In this document: one piece after another, positions 1-8,795 of the stretch
Layout: every line of letters begins with the position of its first letter
Position numbering within the stretch: position 1 is the first letter of the stretch
NCBI GenBank assembly: GCA_964423875.1
Contig: CAYRGS010000006.1
Location: 3,190 to 67,189 of the forward strand
DNA from: CAYRGS01 sp964423875
Lineage (GTDB): Bacteria; UBA8248; JACPRG01; G963555815
Length of the DNA: 64,000 nucleotides
Direction: 5' to 3'
The notes under the pieces: generated by a model
Database searches by the model: none
Told to the model about the DNA's origin: nothing
Seen by the model: the letters and a program-made list of their open reading frames with translations, nothing else
Position numbers and translations under genes: made by a program

Positions 1-1
1 C

Positions 2-676
2 GCGGCCGAGCGCCTGGAGTGCCGGCCGGAGGATCTCGAAACCGAGGACGGCGAGATCCGGGTCGAGGGCGCGCCCGGGCGGGGGATGGGCTTTTCTGAC
101 GCCGCGCGCGAAATGATCACGGCCGCGGGCGGAAAACCCATTGTCGGCGAGGGCGCGTTCGTCACGCCCCCCGAGGTGGTCATCCCGGACGCCTCCCGCT
201 ACGGCCACGCGACGCTCGCCTACGCCTTCGCCGCGCACGTCGCCGAGGTGGCAGTGGACATCGAGACCGGCCGGGTGGTGATCGAGCGCGTAACGGCCGT
301 CCACGACTCGGGCCGGATCATCAATCCCCTCGCCGCCGAGGGCCAAGTAGAGGGCGGCGTCGTACAGGGGCTGGGCTGGGCGGTGTCGGAGGAGATGGTC
401 TTCGATGGCGGGCAGGTGATGAACCCGAATTTCTACGATTACCGCATTCCCACCATCGTGGACGCGCCGGATGTCCGCGTCCGGTTCGTCGAGGGGGAGC
501 CCGACGGGGACGGCCCAGGAGGCCCGTACGGCGCGAAAGGGCTGGGCGAGCCGGCCCTCGTCCCGACGGCTGCGGCCGTGGCCAACGCGGTCGCCCACGC
601 TTTGGGCACGCGGATTCGGAGCCTGCCCATCACCCCCGAAAAGGTCGTCGAGGCGCTCGGGGGCTCCAGATCATAA
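2..676 (+). CDS. Xanthine dehydrogenase / CO dehydrogenase large-subunit family protein, C-terminal part (runs off the left edge)
   Basis: The frame is open from base 2, so the gene begins outside the window and only about 224 C-terminal residues are visible. They match the molybdopterin-binding domain of the xanthine dehydrogenase/aldehyde oxidase/CoxL family. The stretch HDSGRIINPLAAEGQ followed by GGVVQGLG is the cofactor-contact segment, and GAKGLGEP carries the Glu that acts as the catalytic base in this family. The protein should hydroxylate or oxidise a small molecule using a molybdopterin cytosine dinucleotide cofactor, normally with FAD and 2Fe-2S partners that would lie to the left. 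The substrate cannot be read from this fragment. It ends in TAA. A CoxG-like gene at 51.1 kb may belong to the same type of pathway but is too distant to link. Confidence 0.9.
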   Translation, partial: AAERLECRPEDLETEDGEIRVEGAPGRGMGFSDAAREMITAAGGKPIVGEGAFVTPPEVVIPDASRYGHATLAYAFAAHVAEVAVDIETGRVVIERVTAVHDSGRIINPLAAEGQVEGGVVQGLGWAVSEEMVFDGGQVMNPNFYDYRIPTIVDAPDVRVRFVEGEPDGDGPGGPYGAKGLGEPALVPTAAAVANAVAHALGTRIRSLPITPEKVVEALGGSRS

Positions 677-742
677 AGACGGCCGGCGGCTGACGCCTTC
701 CGTCGGGGCCAGGACGATACCCGCTTTCCCACATACAGGATA

Positions 743-1179
743 GGGAAGTACACCCTGAACTGGAAGTGCCTGTCCTGTCATGGCTTTGACGAAAACCATG
801 TCTCCTTCAGCTGTTTGCCTTGGCCTACAACCTGGCCAACTTCCTGCGGAGGCCGGCATTGTCAAGAGTGGTGAAACACTGGTCGCTGACGATGCTTCGC
901 GAGAAGCTGATTAAGGTCGGGGCGAAGGTGGTCACCCACGCCCGGTACATCACCTTCCAGATGGCCGAGGGGGCGGTGTCGCGTCAAGTGTTCAGGGCTA
1001 TTCTTGAGCGAATCCGACGGTTGTGGTTGCCGCCTCCGGCGCCGGATACCGGAAAATGGAGCCGATGGCCTGGAAGCTTAGTGACGTGGTGGAGACGGGG
1101 GATCAGTCTGTGCCGAACTCCCCTGAGTGTGCCGGTAGAGCTGGGTTTTCAAGGGATTGCGGCTTTAAGATGGCCATAG
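743..1179 (+). pseudogene. IS1380-family transposase C-terminal fragment, frameshifted
   Basis: Two adjoining reading frames together give the C-terminal end of an IS1380-type DDE transposase. One frame (743 to about 810) reads GKYTLNWKCLSCHGF, and the next (from 811) reads LFALAYNLANFLRR, KHWSL, REKLIKVGAKVV and ITFQMAEGAV, which are typical conserved segments of this family. A frameshift near 810 separates them, and everything upstream of GKYTLNW is missing. The element is therefore dead. Its right end continues into the inverted repeat that precedes the first molybdopterin oxidoreductase. Recognition is from memory of family motifs; an ISfinder search would settle it. Confidence 0.75.
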
Positions 1180-1303
1180 CCTCTCAATTGAGCGGACGGT
1201 TCTGAAAAGAGATCCTGAATCTGTGATAAAACAAGGGACTTTCACGTCACACGAGAACAACAGGATGGCTAAAAGTGGTCATCGGGGAAATCCCGGATGT
1301 AGA
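1112..1303 (+). repeat. Left arm of ~190 bp inverted repeat (IS1380 right-end derived)
   Basis: This stretch recurs, inverted and at roughly 85-90% identity by eye, at 5768-5960. Shared blocks include ctcccctgagtgtgc, tagagctgggttttcaaggg, ctctcaattgagcgga and ctgaatctgtgataaaa. Similarity fades just before the start of the oxidoreductase gene at 1335. The arm directly follows the transposase fragment, so it is probably the non-coding right end of that element. Confidence 0.85.
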
Positions 1304-1334
1304 CAAGAACAAAGCCCCAATGAGGGTCAGGCCC

Positions 1335-3512
1335 ATGGAAGAAATCAAGAGAAGTGTCTGCGCCCTAGATTGCCCTGACTGCTGTTCCCTGCTGGTAACC
1401 GTTCGGGACGGAAAAGTCGTCAAGGTCACTGGGGACCCCGACCACCCTTACACTCAAGGATTCATATGCAAGAAGGTTGAGCTTTATCCAAAAAGGCTTT
1501 ACTCCCGTTTCCGCATCTCGTCGCCGATGCGAAGAATCGGGAAAAAGGGGGAGGGCCGGTTCAAGCCGATTACTTGGGATGAAGCGCTGGACGAGATCAC
1601 CAGCCGGTTTCGTGAAATCATCCAATCATGGGGAGGCGAAGCTATTCTCCCTTACTCTCACACCGGGACGATGGGCCTGATCCACATGAACTTCCCCCAG
1701 CGGTTCTTTCACCGCATCGGGGCGAGCCGGCTCGATCGGACCATCTGCATCGGCTCGGCTTACGCGGGTTGGTCGGTGACCGTCGGAAAAGTGATCGGCA
1801 ACGATACGGAGACCATTCCAGAGTCAGATTTTATCATCCTGTGGGGCTGCAACGCGGTATCCACCAATATCCACCTCATCCCAATGCTGAAGGAGGCGCG
1901 GCGCCGCGGTGCCCACATCCTCTACATCGACCCCTATGTTAATCGGACGGCCCGCTTCGCCGACGAGCATCTGATGATTCGTCCTGGAACTGACGCGGCC
2001 CTAGCCCTAGCGTTGATGCATGTCCTCGTTGAGGAAGGGCTCGTTGACCAAGATTTCATCGACCGCTACACCCTCGGCTTCGAAGCGTTGAAAGTGCGTC
2101 TCGGCGAGTATCCGCCCGAGCACGCCGCAAAAATTACTGGCATTCCCTCTGAGACCATCCGTGATCTCGCGGAACGGTATGGTAGGGCCCGTGCCCCCTT
2201 CATCCGGATAGGCATTGGTACATCACGACATACGAATGGCGGGATGGCCGTGAGGACTATGGCCTGCCTTCCCGGCCTTGTGGCGGCCTATCACAAGCGC
2301 GGGGGTGGAGCCTTCGTCTCAAGCGATAACGCCTTTCCATTGGACTGGGGAATTGTGGATAGACCGGATTTACAGCCAGGGGACTCGGGTGCCTGGATCC
2401 CTCACGAGGTGGTCTTGGGTGTCGTCGGCAAGTCTTACCCTGATTTTGAACCGAAGAGGACGAGCACAAGACTCTTGAACATGTGCAGGCTGGGAGAAGC
2501 CCTCCTGGAGGTTGAGGACCCGCCGGTGAAAGCGCTTTTCGTCTATTCCTCCAACCCCGCCGCGATCGCGCCCCAGTCGGCGAAGGTGATCGAAGGCCTC
2601 AAGCGGGAGGATCTTTTTACGGTGGTCCATGACGTGGTTTTGACCGACACGGTCGATTACGCCGACATTGTCCTGCCTGCACCTACGTTCCTCGAGACGG
2701 AGGACCTCTACTTCAGTTACGGCCAGTATTATCTCCAAAGGGCGACGCCCGCCGTTCAGCCTTTAGGTGAAGCGAAGAGTAATTGGGAGCTTTTCAGTCT
2801 CCTAGCCAAAAAAATGGGGTTCGAGGAAGCGGTCTTTCAAGAGGGTACGGAGAAAATCATCGAGGACCTGGTAGACAACGATCTGTGCCGAGAGATGGGT
2901 ATTGGTAAGAATGAGCTGTCCGACTTTCGGAGCCATCGGGTCGGGTTCCCTCGTGATGAGAATCCATTCAAAGATGGCTTCTTCACCCCGTCGGGAAAGC
3001 TGGAGTTCTATTCTGAGACGTTGGCGCAAGCCGGCCTCGATCCCCTACCGGATCACGTACCCTTGGCAGAAGGCAGCGAGACACCCGCCCTTCTCAAGAA
3101 GTATTCTTTACAACTGATTGTCCCGCCCGCTCACCACTTTCTCAATTCTTGTTTCGGAGAGGTCGAGGACCTCATCTCCGCCGAACGAAAGCCGTACCTC
3201 TTCATCCATCCTGAGGATGCTGTTTCTCGTGGAATTGAAGAGGGAGATCTGGTCAGGGTTTTTAACGATCGGGGGGAGAACTTCCGCTTCGCCAAGTTAG
3301 GCGAAAGGACACTCCCCGGTGTTACTGTAACCGAAGGAATCTGGTGGGCAAAGCTCTCTCCTGGCCAGAAAAGCACAAATCAACTTACGTCCGAACGGCT
3401 GACGGATCTCGGGAGAGCGGCCACGCTCCACTCGAACCTAGTGGAAGTCGAAAAGGTGGAACCCGATGTTGCCGAAGCACTTCTAGAAGGTTTTCAGCAA
3501 GGCACAGTTTAA
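1335..3512 (+). CDS. Molybdopterin-dependent oxidoreductase, DMSO reductase family (725 aa)
   Basis: This is a single-subunit-type member of the DMSO-reductase superfamily. The N-terminus carries a 4Fe-4S site (CALDC, a further Cys three or four residues on, and a Cys in GFICKK). Then come FKPITWDEAL, WGCNAVSTNIH and the C-terminal molydopterin-binding domain with HPEDAVSRGI. The residue aligned with the Mo/W ligand is probably Cys in TICIGSAYAG, from alignment with the Sec of FdhF. No twin-arginine signal is visible, so the enzyme is likely cytoplasmic. The start was set at ATG 1335, preceded by GAGG, because it leaves eight residues before the first Cys exactly as in the convergent sister gene; ATG 1320 or GTG 1275 are possible. 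Base composition is more A+T-rich than the surroundings. Substrate unknown. Confidence 0.88.
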   Translation: MEEIKRSVCALDCPDCCSLLVTVRDGKVVKVTGDPDHPYTQGFICKKVELYPKRLYSRFRISSPMRRIGKKGEGRFKPITWDEALDEITSRFREIIQSWGGEAILPYSHTGTMGLIHMNFPQRFFHRIGASRLDRTICIGSAYAGWSVTVGKVIGNDTETIPESDFIILWGCNAVSTNIHLIPMLKEARRRGAHILYIDPYVNRTARFADEHLMIRPGTDAALALALMHVLVEEGLVDQDFIDRYTLGFEALKVRLGEYPPEHAAKITGIPSETIRDLAERYGRARAPFIRIGIGTSRHTNGGMAVRTMACLPGLVAAYHKRGGGAFVSSDNAFPLDWGIVDRPDLQPGDSGAWIPHEVVLGVVGKSYPDFEPKRTSTRLLNMCRLGEALLEVEDPPVKALFVYSSNPAAIAPQSAKVIEGLKREDLFTVVHDVVLTDTVDYADIVLPAPTFLETEDLYFSYGQYYLQRATPAVQPLGEAKSNWELFSLLAKKMGFEEAVFQEGTEKIIEDLVDNDLCREMGIGKNELSDFRSHRVGFPRDENPFKDGFFTPSGKLEFYSETLAQAGLDPLPDHVPLAEGSETPALLKKYSLQLIVPPAHHFLNSCFGEVEDLISAERKPYLFIHPEDAVSRGIEEGDLVRVFNDRGENFRFAKLGERTLPGVTVTEGIWWAKLSPGQKSTNQLTSERLTDLGRAATLHSNLVEVEKVEPDVAEALLEGFQQGTV

Positions 3513-3751
3513 GCGAACCCATTCAAGCAAAAGAATTTTCAGCTTCAAGTTCTTCACAAGAGTGTTCTTTTCGACTGAAATAGGACCGAATCAAAAAACA
3601 TCCCATCTCAAATGAAGTTGGGGTCAAGTCTTACATTCCAACATCCCATATTGAAACTTCTCATCGATTATATACAAACCCTAGTGGTTTTCGGAAAGGG
3701 TTATAATCCAAAAGCCTCTGGCTTTGCGAACCGAAACACCACCAGGGAGAG
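3513..3751. other. A+T-rich spacer between convergent molybdoenzyme genes
   Basis: These 239 bases hold no gene. The spacer is noticeably A+T-rich and contains a tggggtcaagtcttacatt segment of the kind often found beside REP-associated (Y1/IS200-like) transposase sequences, but no transposase remains. No clear hairpin plus T-run terminator is visible for either convergent gene. Confidence 0.4.
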
Positions 3752-5704
3752 TTATCCATCTACGACTACGGAGACTCGCGTCTCGTAGTACCCCGGACAT
3801 TCGCCGAAATTGGACATGACGTCTTCCGTGAGCACGTTGACCCCGCGGCCCTTTTTGACCCAGCCGCCCACCCGAACAACGCAAACATCGGTCCGAAGCC
3901 CCGAGTCCAAAGCGAACTGGACGTGGTATTCCCCCTGAGCTGAGAAAACCCGACCGGTTGCGTCCTGCTGGATGGCGAAACGGGCAGCCGTCTCCGGGTG
4001 GAGCCAAGCCTTCGGCACCCGCCCTTCCTGCTGGGATTCAAGCACCTGGGAGGCCTGAAACTTGGGATCCTTGAGGGAAAGAAGGCTGAGGGGGTAGCGC
4101 TCGTCCTTTGTAGACGGCTCGTTGGGCTCCCATTCTTCCAGAAACTCAAACTGGCCAGAGGAGGTGGGGAAGCTCCCATCCATGTAGGCCACCTCCGGCC
4201 AGTCAGGATTGCGGAAAACCTCACCCACAGCGCTGTCAGGGTCAAGGCCATGTTTCGCCATCGGCTTGAGGGCCGTGCCAAGAATCTTCTCAACGGGATG
4301 GCCGAGGTAGCGATCCTCGATGCCAAGCCGCTCGGCCAAAAGCCCCACTATCTCCCAGTCAGTCTTGACCCCTTCCGGGGGTTGCACAACGGGGACAACT
4401 GGGCCGACATAAGGGTTCCAGCTCGCCACCCGGACGTCCCTCTCCTCCAAAAACATAGCGCAAGGCAGGAAAACGTCCGCACATTCGGCTGTGTCTGTTA
4501 GGAACTGGTCGACGACGATAACGAAGTCAATGGACTGAAGGGCCTTTGCCATCTTGGTAGCATTGGGGCATTGGGCCACCGGGTTCCCGGCGTGGATGTA
4601 GGCCACCCGGAGGGGCGGATCCTTCATGTGAAGGATGGCTTCCCCCAAAAGGGCCTTGGGCGCCTTGCGGTGGCAGGTGGCGAATTCCTTTCCATCTGGA
4701 GACCGATCGAAATACCAAAATCCGTCCGCATCATAATCAAAACCGCCCCCCTTAACACCCAGGTTTCCGGACACCGCAGAAAGGGCCAGGATGAGACGGG
4801 TAAACTCGACTCCCTGCTGGTAGTGCTGCGGGCCTCGGCCCATACACACCTTGGCGGGCCGGTAGTTGGCAAAGAAGTCACCGATTTCCCAAAGGACCTC
4901 CACCGGGAGGCCCGAGCCCACCGAAAGCGTTTCCCATGAAAACTTCCCGGCTAATTGCTCAATAGCCTCGGGGTTAGCTGACCGGTTTTCCATAAAGTTC
5001 CGATCCACCCTACCCGTTTCTAAGAGATGCTTGCAGATGGCCAGGGCCAAGTGTCCATCTCCCCCCGCCCTCACTGCGTAATGATGGTCGCAAAACTTAG
5101 CTGATTCATTCCGGACCGGATCGATGAGAAGCACCTTCGCGCCCTGCTCTCTGACCTTCTTAATGAGTGGGACCATGTGGACAGAGTAGGACGCCGGGTT
5201 TCTCCCCCATATGACCACCATGCGGCTGTTCAACATGTCGGCTGGCTCACTCACTCTGCAATTGCCGAGGCTTTGTTGCATACCGACGAGGCCAGCGTCG
5301 TGGCAGAGAGTGCTCGACGCTACCGTGGGGCCGCCCAGGAGGTTAAAGAGGCGGATGTTGTACCAATTGGAGAGACCAAAGGAGCCTGCGCTCATGTAGT
5401 AGAGGATGGACAGGGGACCATACTCCTCCACCGCCACGCGGAGCTTTCTCGTGATTAGGTCCAGAGCTTCATCCCATGAAATCTTTTCCCAGCCACCTCC
5501 TGCCTTCCGTAGCGGGGACGTAACCCGCTCCGGACTGTACAAACGGTCCAGGAAGCGGTTCATGCGCAGGCAAAGAAATCCTTCTGTGTAGGGGTGATCC
5601 TTAGCACCCCGAAGCCGAATAATTCGCCCATCCTCCACTTCGGCGTCGATGCCGCAGGCGTCGTGACAGTCGAGCGCACACGTCGTCCGAACGGTCTTTT
5701 TCAT
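3752..5704 (-). CDS. Molybdopterin-dependent oxidoreductase, DMSO reductase family (650 aa)
   Basis: This is the convergent sister of the gene at 1335. The N-terminus MKKTVRTTCALDCHDACG gives the C-x3-C-x3-C cluster ligands, and the fourth Cys is in GFLCLR. WEKISWDEALDLITRKLR follows, and TLCHDAG places a probable Cys ligand on the metal (aligned with the Sec of FdhF). WGRNPASYS and MGRGPQHYQQG match the cofactor-binding core. The start at ATG 5704 has GGGGGACGAGG upstream; the frame is open further but without a better start. No signal peptide is seen. Only distant similarity to the neighbour is apparent, so they are family members rather than a recent duplication. The first domain places it in the broad group that includes acetylene hydratase, transhydroxylase and thiosulfate/polysulfide reductases; the reaction cannot be chosen from sequence alone. 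Confidence 0.88.
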   Translation of the reverse strand: MKKTVRTTCALDCHDACGIDAEVEDGRIIRLRGAKDHPYTEGFLCLRMNRFLDRLYSPERVTSPLRKAGGGWEKISWDEALDLITRKLRVAVEEYGPLSILYYMSAGSFGLSNWYNIRLFNLLGGPTVASSTLCHDAGLVGMQQSLGNCRVSEPADMLNSRMVVIWGRNPASYSVHMVPLIKKVREQGAKVLLIDPVRNESAKFCDHHYAVRAGGDGHLALAICKHLLETGRVDRNFMENRSANPEAIEQLAGKFSWETLSVGSGLPVEVLWEIGDFFANYRPAKVCMGRGPQHYQQGVEFTRLILALSAVSGNLGVKGGGFDYDADGFWYFDRSPDGKEFATCHRKAPKALLGEAILHMKDPPLRVAYIHAGNPVAQCPNATKMAKALQSIDFVIVVDQFLTDTAECADVFLPCAMFLEERDVRVASWNPYVGPVVPVVQPPEGVKTDWEIVGLLAERLGIEDRYLGHPVEKILGTALKPMAKHGLDPDSAVGEVFRNPDWPEVAYMDGSFPTSSGQFEFLEEWEPNEPSTKDERYPLSLLSLKDPKFQASQVLESQQEGRVPKAWLHPETAARFAIQQDATGRVFSAQGEYHVQFALDSGLRTDVCVVRVGGWVKKGRGVNVLTEDVMSNFGECPGYYETRVSVVVDG

Positions 5705-5767
5705 GGCCCTCGTCCCCCAACGAATAAGAGGCAGCAAGAATGAGTCCGGTAAGCTGGGCGTCTTGTT

Positions 5768-5960
5768 ATTTTAACCGGAATTTCTCTGAACACCAATTTT
5801 AGTCATCCTGTCGTTCTCGTTTGACGTGAACGTCTCTTTTTTTATCACAGATTCAGGGGCTCTTTTCAGAACCATCCGCTCAATTGAGAGGCTATGGTCG
5901 TCTTAAAGCCGCAATCCCTTGAAAACCCAGCTCTACCTGCACACTCAGGGGAGTCCGGCT
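5768..5960 (-). repeat. Right arm of ~190 bp inverted repeat
   Basis: Read on the minus strand this is the counterpart of 1112-1303. The match runs from the ggactcccctgagtgtgc segment through tagagctgggttttcaaggg, ctctcaattgagcgga and gacaggatgactaaaa, and fades about 60 bases before the oxidoreductase start. No transposase remnant accompanies this arm. Confidence 0.85.
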
Positions 5961-6060
5961 GCGAGCCGCGCCCGTAGGGTGGCGTCTGGGGAGGAATAGG
6001 TAGACACGCGACGTCGACTCCCTCCACTCGCACCCGGCCTTGTCTGGTAGAATTGCGCAC

Positions 6061-7413
6061 ATGGACATCTTCGAGGCCATCGAAAGAGGGTTGGCCCCGC
6101 TCGACAATGCCGGCGAAGCTCCACCGGGCGGCGGCGCGCCGTCCGAAGAACAGATGAACAAGGTTCTGGAGGCCGCCCGCTGGGCCGCTTCGGCGTACAA
6201 CACTCAACCCTGGTACTTTCAGGTCCTGCGCACGCCCAGTTGTCACCGAGAGGCAGCCCGGGCCTTTTCAGCCGTTCCTGAAGATAAGGATCTCGCGGAT
6301 GGGTGGGCGTGGATCCTCTGTCACTTGGACCGAAACCGGATGCTGCCCGTCGCCGACCCGCTGGGCTCCGAATCCTACATCGCCCTCGGCACGGCGTGCC
6401 TCAACATCCAAGCGGCCTCGGCGGCATTGGGTCTGGCCTGCAACGTCTGGGGACCCTCCGATCAGAGCGTGAAATCCTGGCGTCCCGTGGGTTTCTCCTT
6501 CCCGGACAACCTGGAACCGTATCTCCTCTTCGGAATCAGGGGCGCCGGCGACCCCCGAAACGCATCGCGACCCGCCCCCGCCGTCTACCACATGGATTCG
6601 TTCAAGGCCAAGGCCGTACATATCCAGCCGCGGCCCCGACCCCCCGATGGAATGGAGGCCCTGGATTGCATCCGGTCGCGTCAAACCGACCGGACACCGA
6701 TGTTGCGGGCCGATCCCTGGCCGGAAGACAGCGTGCGGATGCTTTCTGCGGCCCGCTGGGCCATCGATGCTCACGGGGCGAGGGAGGCGGCGCTCGTCCT
6801 GGTGGAGGATTCCGGAAAGACCATGGAGCTGACCCGGCTTCAAGAGCGTGCCTGGAGACAGGCAACCGGGAACCGGGGGCGGTTTCGGGAGACCTGCGGC
6901 TGGTTGCGCTTTCAGGAAAAGGAATGGAAGCGGCGGGGAGATGGGGAGTGGGTCGGTCACTTCGGGTTGACCGGGGTGAAAAGGACGCTCGCGCGGATCG
7001 GCCTGAAAACCGCCCTCGCCCCGCTGGCCATGGCCCTGGGCGCGCACCGGATCATGCTGCGCGAGGCCGAGACATCCCCCGAGACGACCGGCGCCTACCT
7101 GACGGGGGTCATTGAAAACTTCACGGGCCGGTTCGCGGCCGACGAACCCTTCCGGCGGCGGATCCTCAACAGCGTGGGGGCGGGGATCCAAGCGCTCTGG
7201 TTGACCGGCGCGGCCCTGGGCGCCGGCGTTCAGTTTCAGACCTCCATCATCGTCCAGGAAAGGCCCAAGGCCGCGCTTCGGGAAATTCTCGACATTCCGG
7301 ACACCTACGAACCCCTGTTTCTCATCCGCATGGGCTATCCCCGGCGGGATCCCCATTACACCAACATCCGACGGGATTGGGCCGAGGTCATCAGCCGCAC
7401 TGCCCCGACGTAG
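6061..7413 (+). CDS. Nitroreductase-fold family protein (450 aa)
   Basis: The N-terminal third contains AARWAASAYNTQPW, the FMN-contacting segment typical of nitroreductases. A second half-domain follows with RSRQTDRTPM and a C-terminal hydrophobic-aromatic segment (GVQFQTSIIVQE). At about 450 residues it is roughly twice the length of a simple nitroreductase, resembling long Acg-like or fused forms. It may bind flavin and reduce an unknown substrate. The ATG at 6061 was chosen; a TTG at 6040 in the same frame is less likely. The gene stands alone between the inverted repeat and the convergent TonB operon. Confidence 0.7.
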   Translation: MDIFEAIERGLAPLDNAGEAPPGGGAPSEEQMNKVLEAARWAASAYNTQPWYFQVLRTPSCHREAARAFSAVPEDKDLADGWAWILCHLDRNRMLPVADPLGSESYIALGTACLNIQAASAALGLACNVWGPSDQSVKSWRPVGFSFPDNLEPYLLFGIRGAGDPRNASRPAPAVYHMDSFKAKAVHIQPRPRPPDGMEALDCIRSRQTDRTPMLRADPWPEDSVRMLSAARWAIDAHGAREAALVLVEDSGKTMELTRLQERAWRQATGNRGRFRETCGWLRFQEKEWKRRGDGEWVGHFGLTGVKRTLARIGLKTALAPLAMALGAHRIMLREAETSPETTGAYLTGVIENFTGRFAADEPFRRRILNSVGAGIQALWLTGAALGAGVQFQTSIIVQERPKAALREILDIPDTYEPLFLIRMGYPRRDPHYTNIRRDWAEVISRTAPT

Positions 7414-7451
7414 CCTCGCAGGGCGCCCCTGAATCCGTCATCGGGTGAGAC

Positions 7452-8354
7452 TCAGGGAAGGGGACGCTCTCGGAGAACCTTCGGTTTCAGCACGCGCACC
7501 CCCGGGGAGATGGGCGAATTCGCCGCGGCGGAAAGGAACCGGAACCGCATCGTCCCCCACTGCTCGGGAACCCGGGCGCCGGGAGGAAGGGTGTTGAATT
7601 TCCATCGCTTGAGATTCCGGATGGCGGTCGTCTCGAGGGACGAGTCCCCCCGGACCAGGAGAACAATCCGCCCCACGTTTCCATCGGGAAGCACCCAGAA
7701 TTTCAACTTGATCTCGCCTTCCGCCCCGCTCAAGGGAGTGGGGGGCGGAGGCCGGTAAACCAATTCACGCCCGGCGACGGGGCCCCGGATCTCCAAATCC
7801 TCCGGCTCGGCCTCCGAAGCCTTAAGAAGCTCCTGCCGAATCAATCGCTTCCGAAGCGATCGCAACCCGTCCGACCGCCTCCCCGCCACGCTGGACCGGA
7901 CGGACGGGATCTTGAACCGGCCGCCCAGCGGCGATCCGCCCGGGGTCCCTCGCGGCAATTTCGCGTTACTGAGATACTTCGGTGCGACCACCGAGGTCTT
8001 CCCCAATCGGTCGGCAAACACAATGGCGGACGGGAGCGGAAGGGGGTCCTTGAAATCAGGCGGACGGGCCGCCCGGACCATCTCCTCCAGGTGCAACGCC
8101 GCGACAGGAGGCGAGGCGGCCGGCGGAAGAGGCGGGAGCGGAGGAGGCAACCCGACGCCCGGCTCCCGTTCGGGACGCTCCCGCGGGATCGAGAGGGGGT
8201 TCGGAATCGGGATCCGCATCCTCCGAAGCTCGACCACGTGCAGCGGCTCCCTCATCACCGCCTGGGGCTCAGGCGGCGGCACAATCACCATGAACCCAAC
8301 ATGGAGGGCAATCGAAGCCCCCACGCCGGCCCAAAATCCCCACCGGAATCTCAC
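7452..8354 (-). CDS. tonB: TonB family energy transducer (300 aa)
   Basis: This is the last gene of the TPR-TPR-exbB-exbD-tonB operon. It starts at GTG 8354, overlapping the exbD stop as GTGA. A single N-terminal membrane anchor (WGFWAGVGASIALHVGFM) is followed by a long Pro-rich linker (PPLPPLPPAASPP). The C-terminal TonB domain begins near residue 210 (GEIKLKFWVLPDGNVG, then TAIRNLKRWKF), the usual periplasmic domain that binds TonB boxes. It would transmit proton-motive-force energy from ExbB/ExbD to an outer-membrane or periplasmic partner. No TonB-dependent receptor is encoded here, so the partner may be one of the co-transcribed TPR proteins or a receptor elsewhere. Confidence 0.85.
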   Translation of the reverse strand: MRFRWGFWAGVGASIALHVGFMVIVPPPEPQAVMREPLHVVELRRMRIPIPNPLSIPRERPEREPGVGLPPPLPPLPPAASPPVAALHLEEMVRAARPPDFKDPLPLPSAIVFADRLGKTSVVAPKYLSNAKLPRGTPGGSPLGGRFKIPSVRSSVAGRRSDGLRSLRKRLIRQELLKASEAEPEDLEIRGPVAGRELVYRPPPPTPLSGAEGEIKLKFWVLPDGNVGRIVLLVRGDSSLETTAIRNLKRWKFNTLPPGARVPEQWGTMRFRFLSAAANSPISPGVRVLKPKVLRERPLP

Positions 8355-8767
8355 CGATCGGCTTCCTGCTTCTTGGGCCGCGTGGCGATGGCCAGCCGGC
8401 GGACACCCACCTGCTTGGCGATGTCCATTACCTCCACCACGCTTCCATGAGGGACCTGCCGATCCGCCTTGATGACCAGCATGAAGTCGGGCTGCCTTCG
8501 ATACATGTCCACCAGCCGGCCCCACAACTCGGGCACGGTCACCCTGCGGTCATTCAAGTACAGGGCCTTCTCACGGGTCAGGATGAGCGTCACGCCCTCC
8601 GGCTCCCGGCGCTCGGCGATGGTGGATTTCGGGAGGTTGACCTGGATTCCCGGTTGTACGACAAACGTCGAAGAAATCATGAAGAATATTAACAGCAGGA
8701 GAACGACATCGATGAGGGGAAGAAGGTTCGGGAGCACCGCCGGACGTCTGTGAAGACGGAATTTCAT
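8351..8767 (-). CDS. exbD: ExbD/TolR family biopolymer transport protein (138 aa)
   Basis: A short basic N-terminus is followed by one membrane helix, LLPLIDVVLLLLIFFM, with the conserved Asp needed for proton-driven function. The C-terminal periplasmic domain has the expected LNDRRVT, LVIKADRQVPHGSVV and VMDIAKQVGV motifs. Length is normal for ExbD. It lies 28 bases after exbB and overlaps tonB by four bases, so the three should be translated together. It works in the inner membrane as part of the ExbB5D2 motor. Confidence 0.93.
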   Translation of the reverse strand: MKFRLHRRPAVLPNLLPLIDVVLLLLIFFMISSTFVVQPGIQVNLPKSTIAERREPEGVTLILTREKALYLNDRRVTVPELWGRLVDMYRRQPDFMLVIKADRQVPHGSVVEVMDIAKQVGVRRLAIATRPKKQEADR

Positions 8768-8795
8768 GTCAATTCCCGAATGTGGATGGAGGCGC

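Noticed and set aside
6268..7356. 362-codon minus-strand frame opposite the nitroreductase-like gene
   Set aside because: No recognisable motif, Gly/Pro/Arg-rich, and the plus strand has clear nitroreductase motifs and a normal start.
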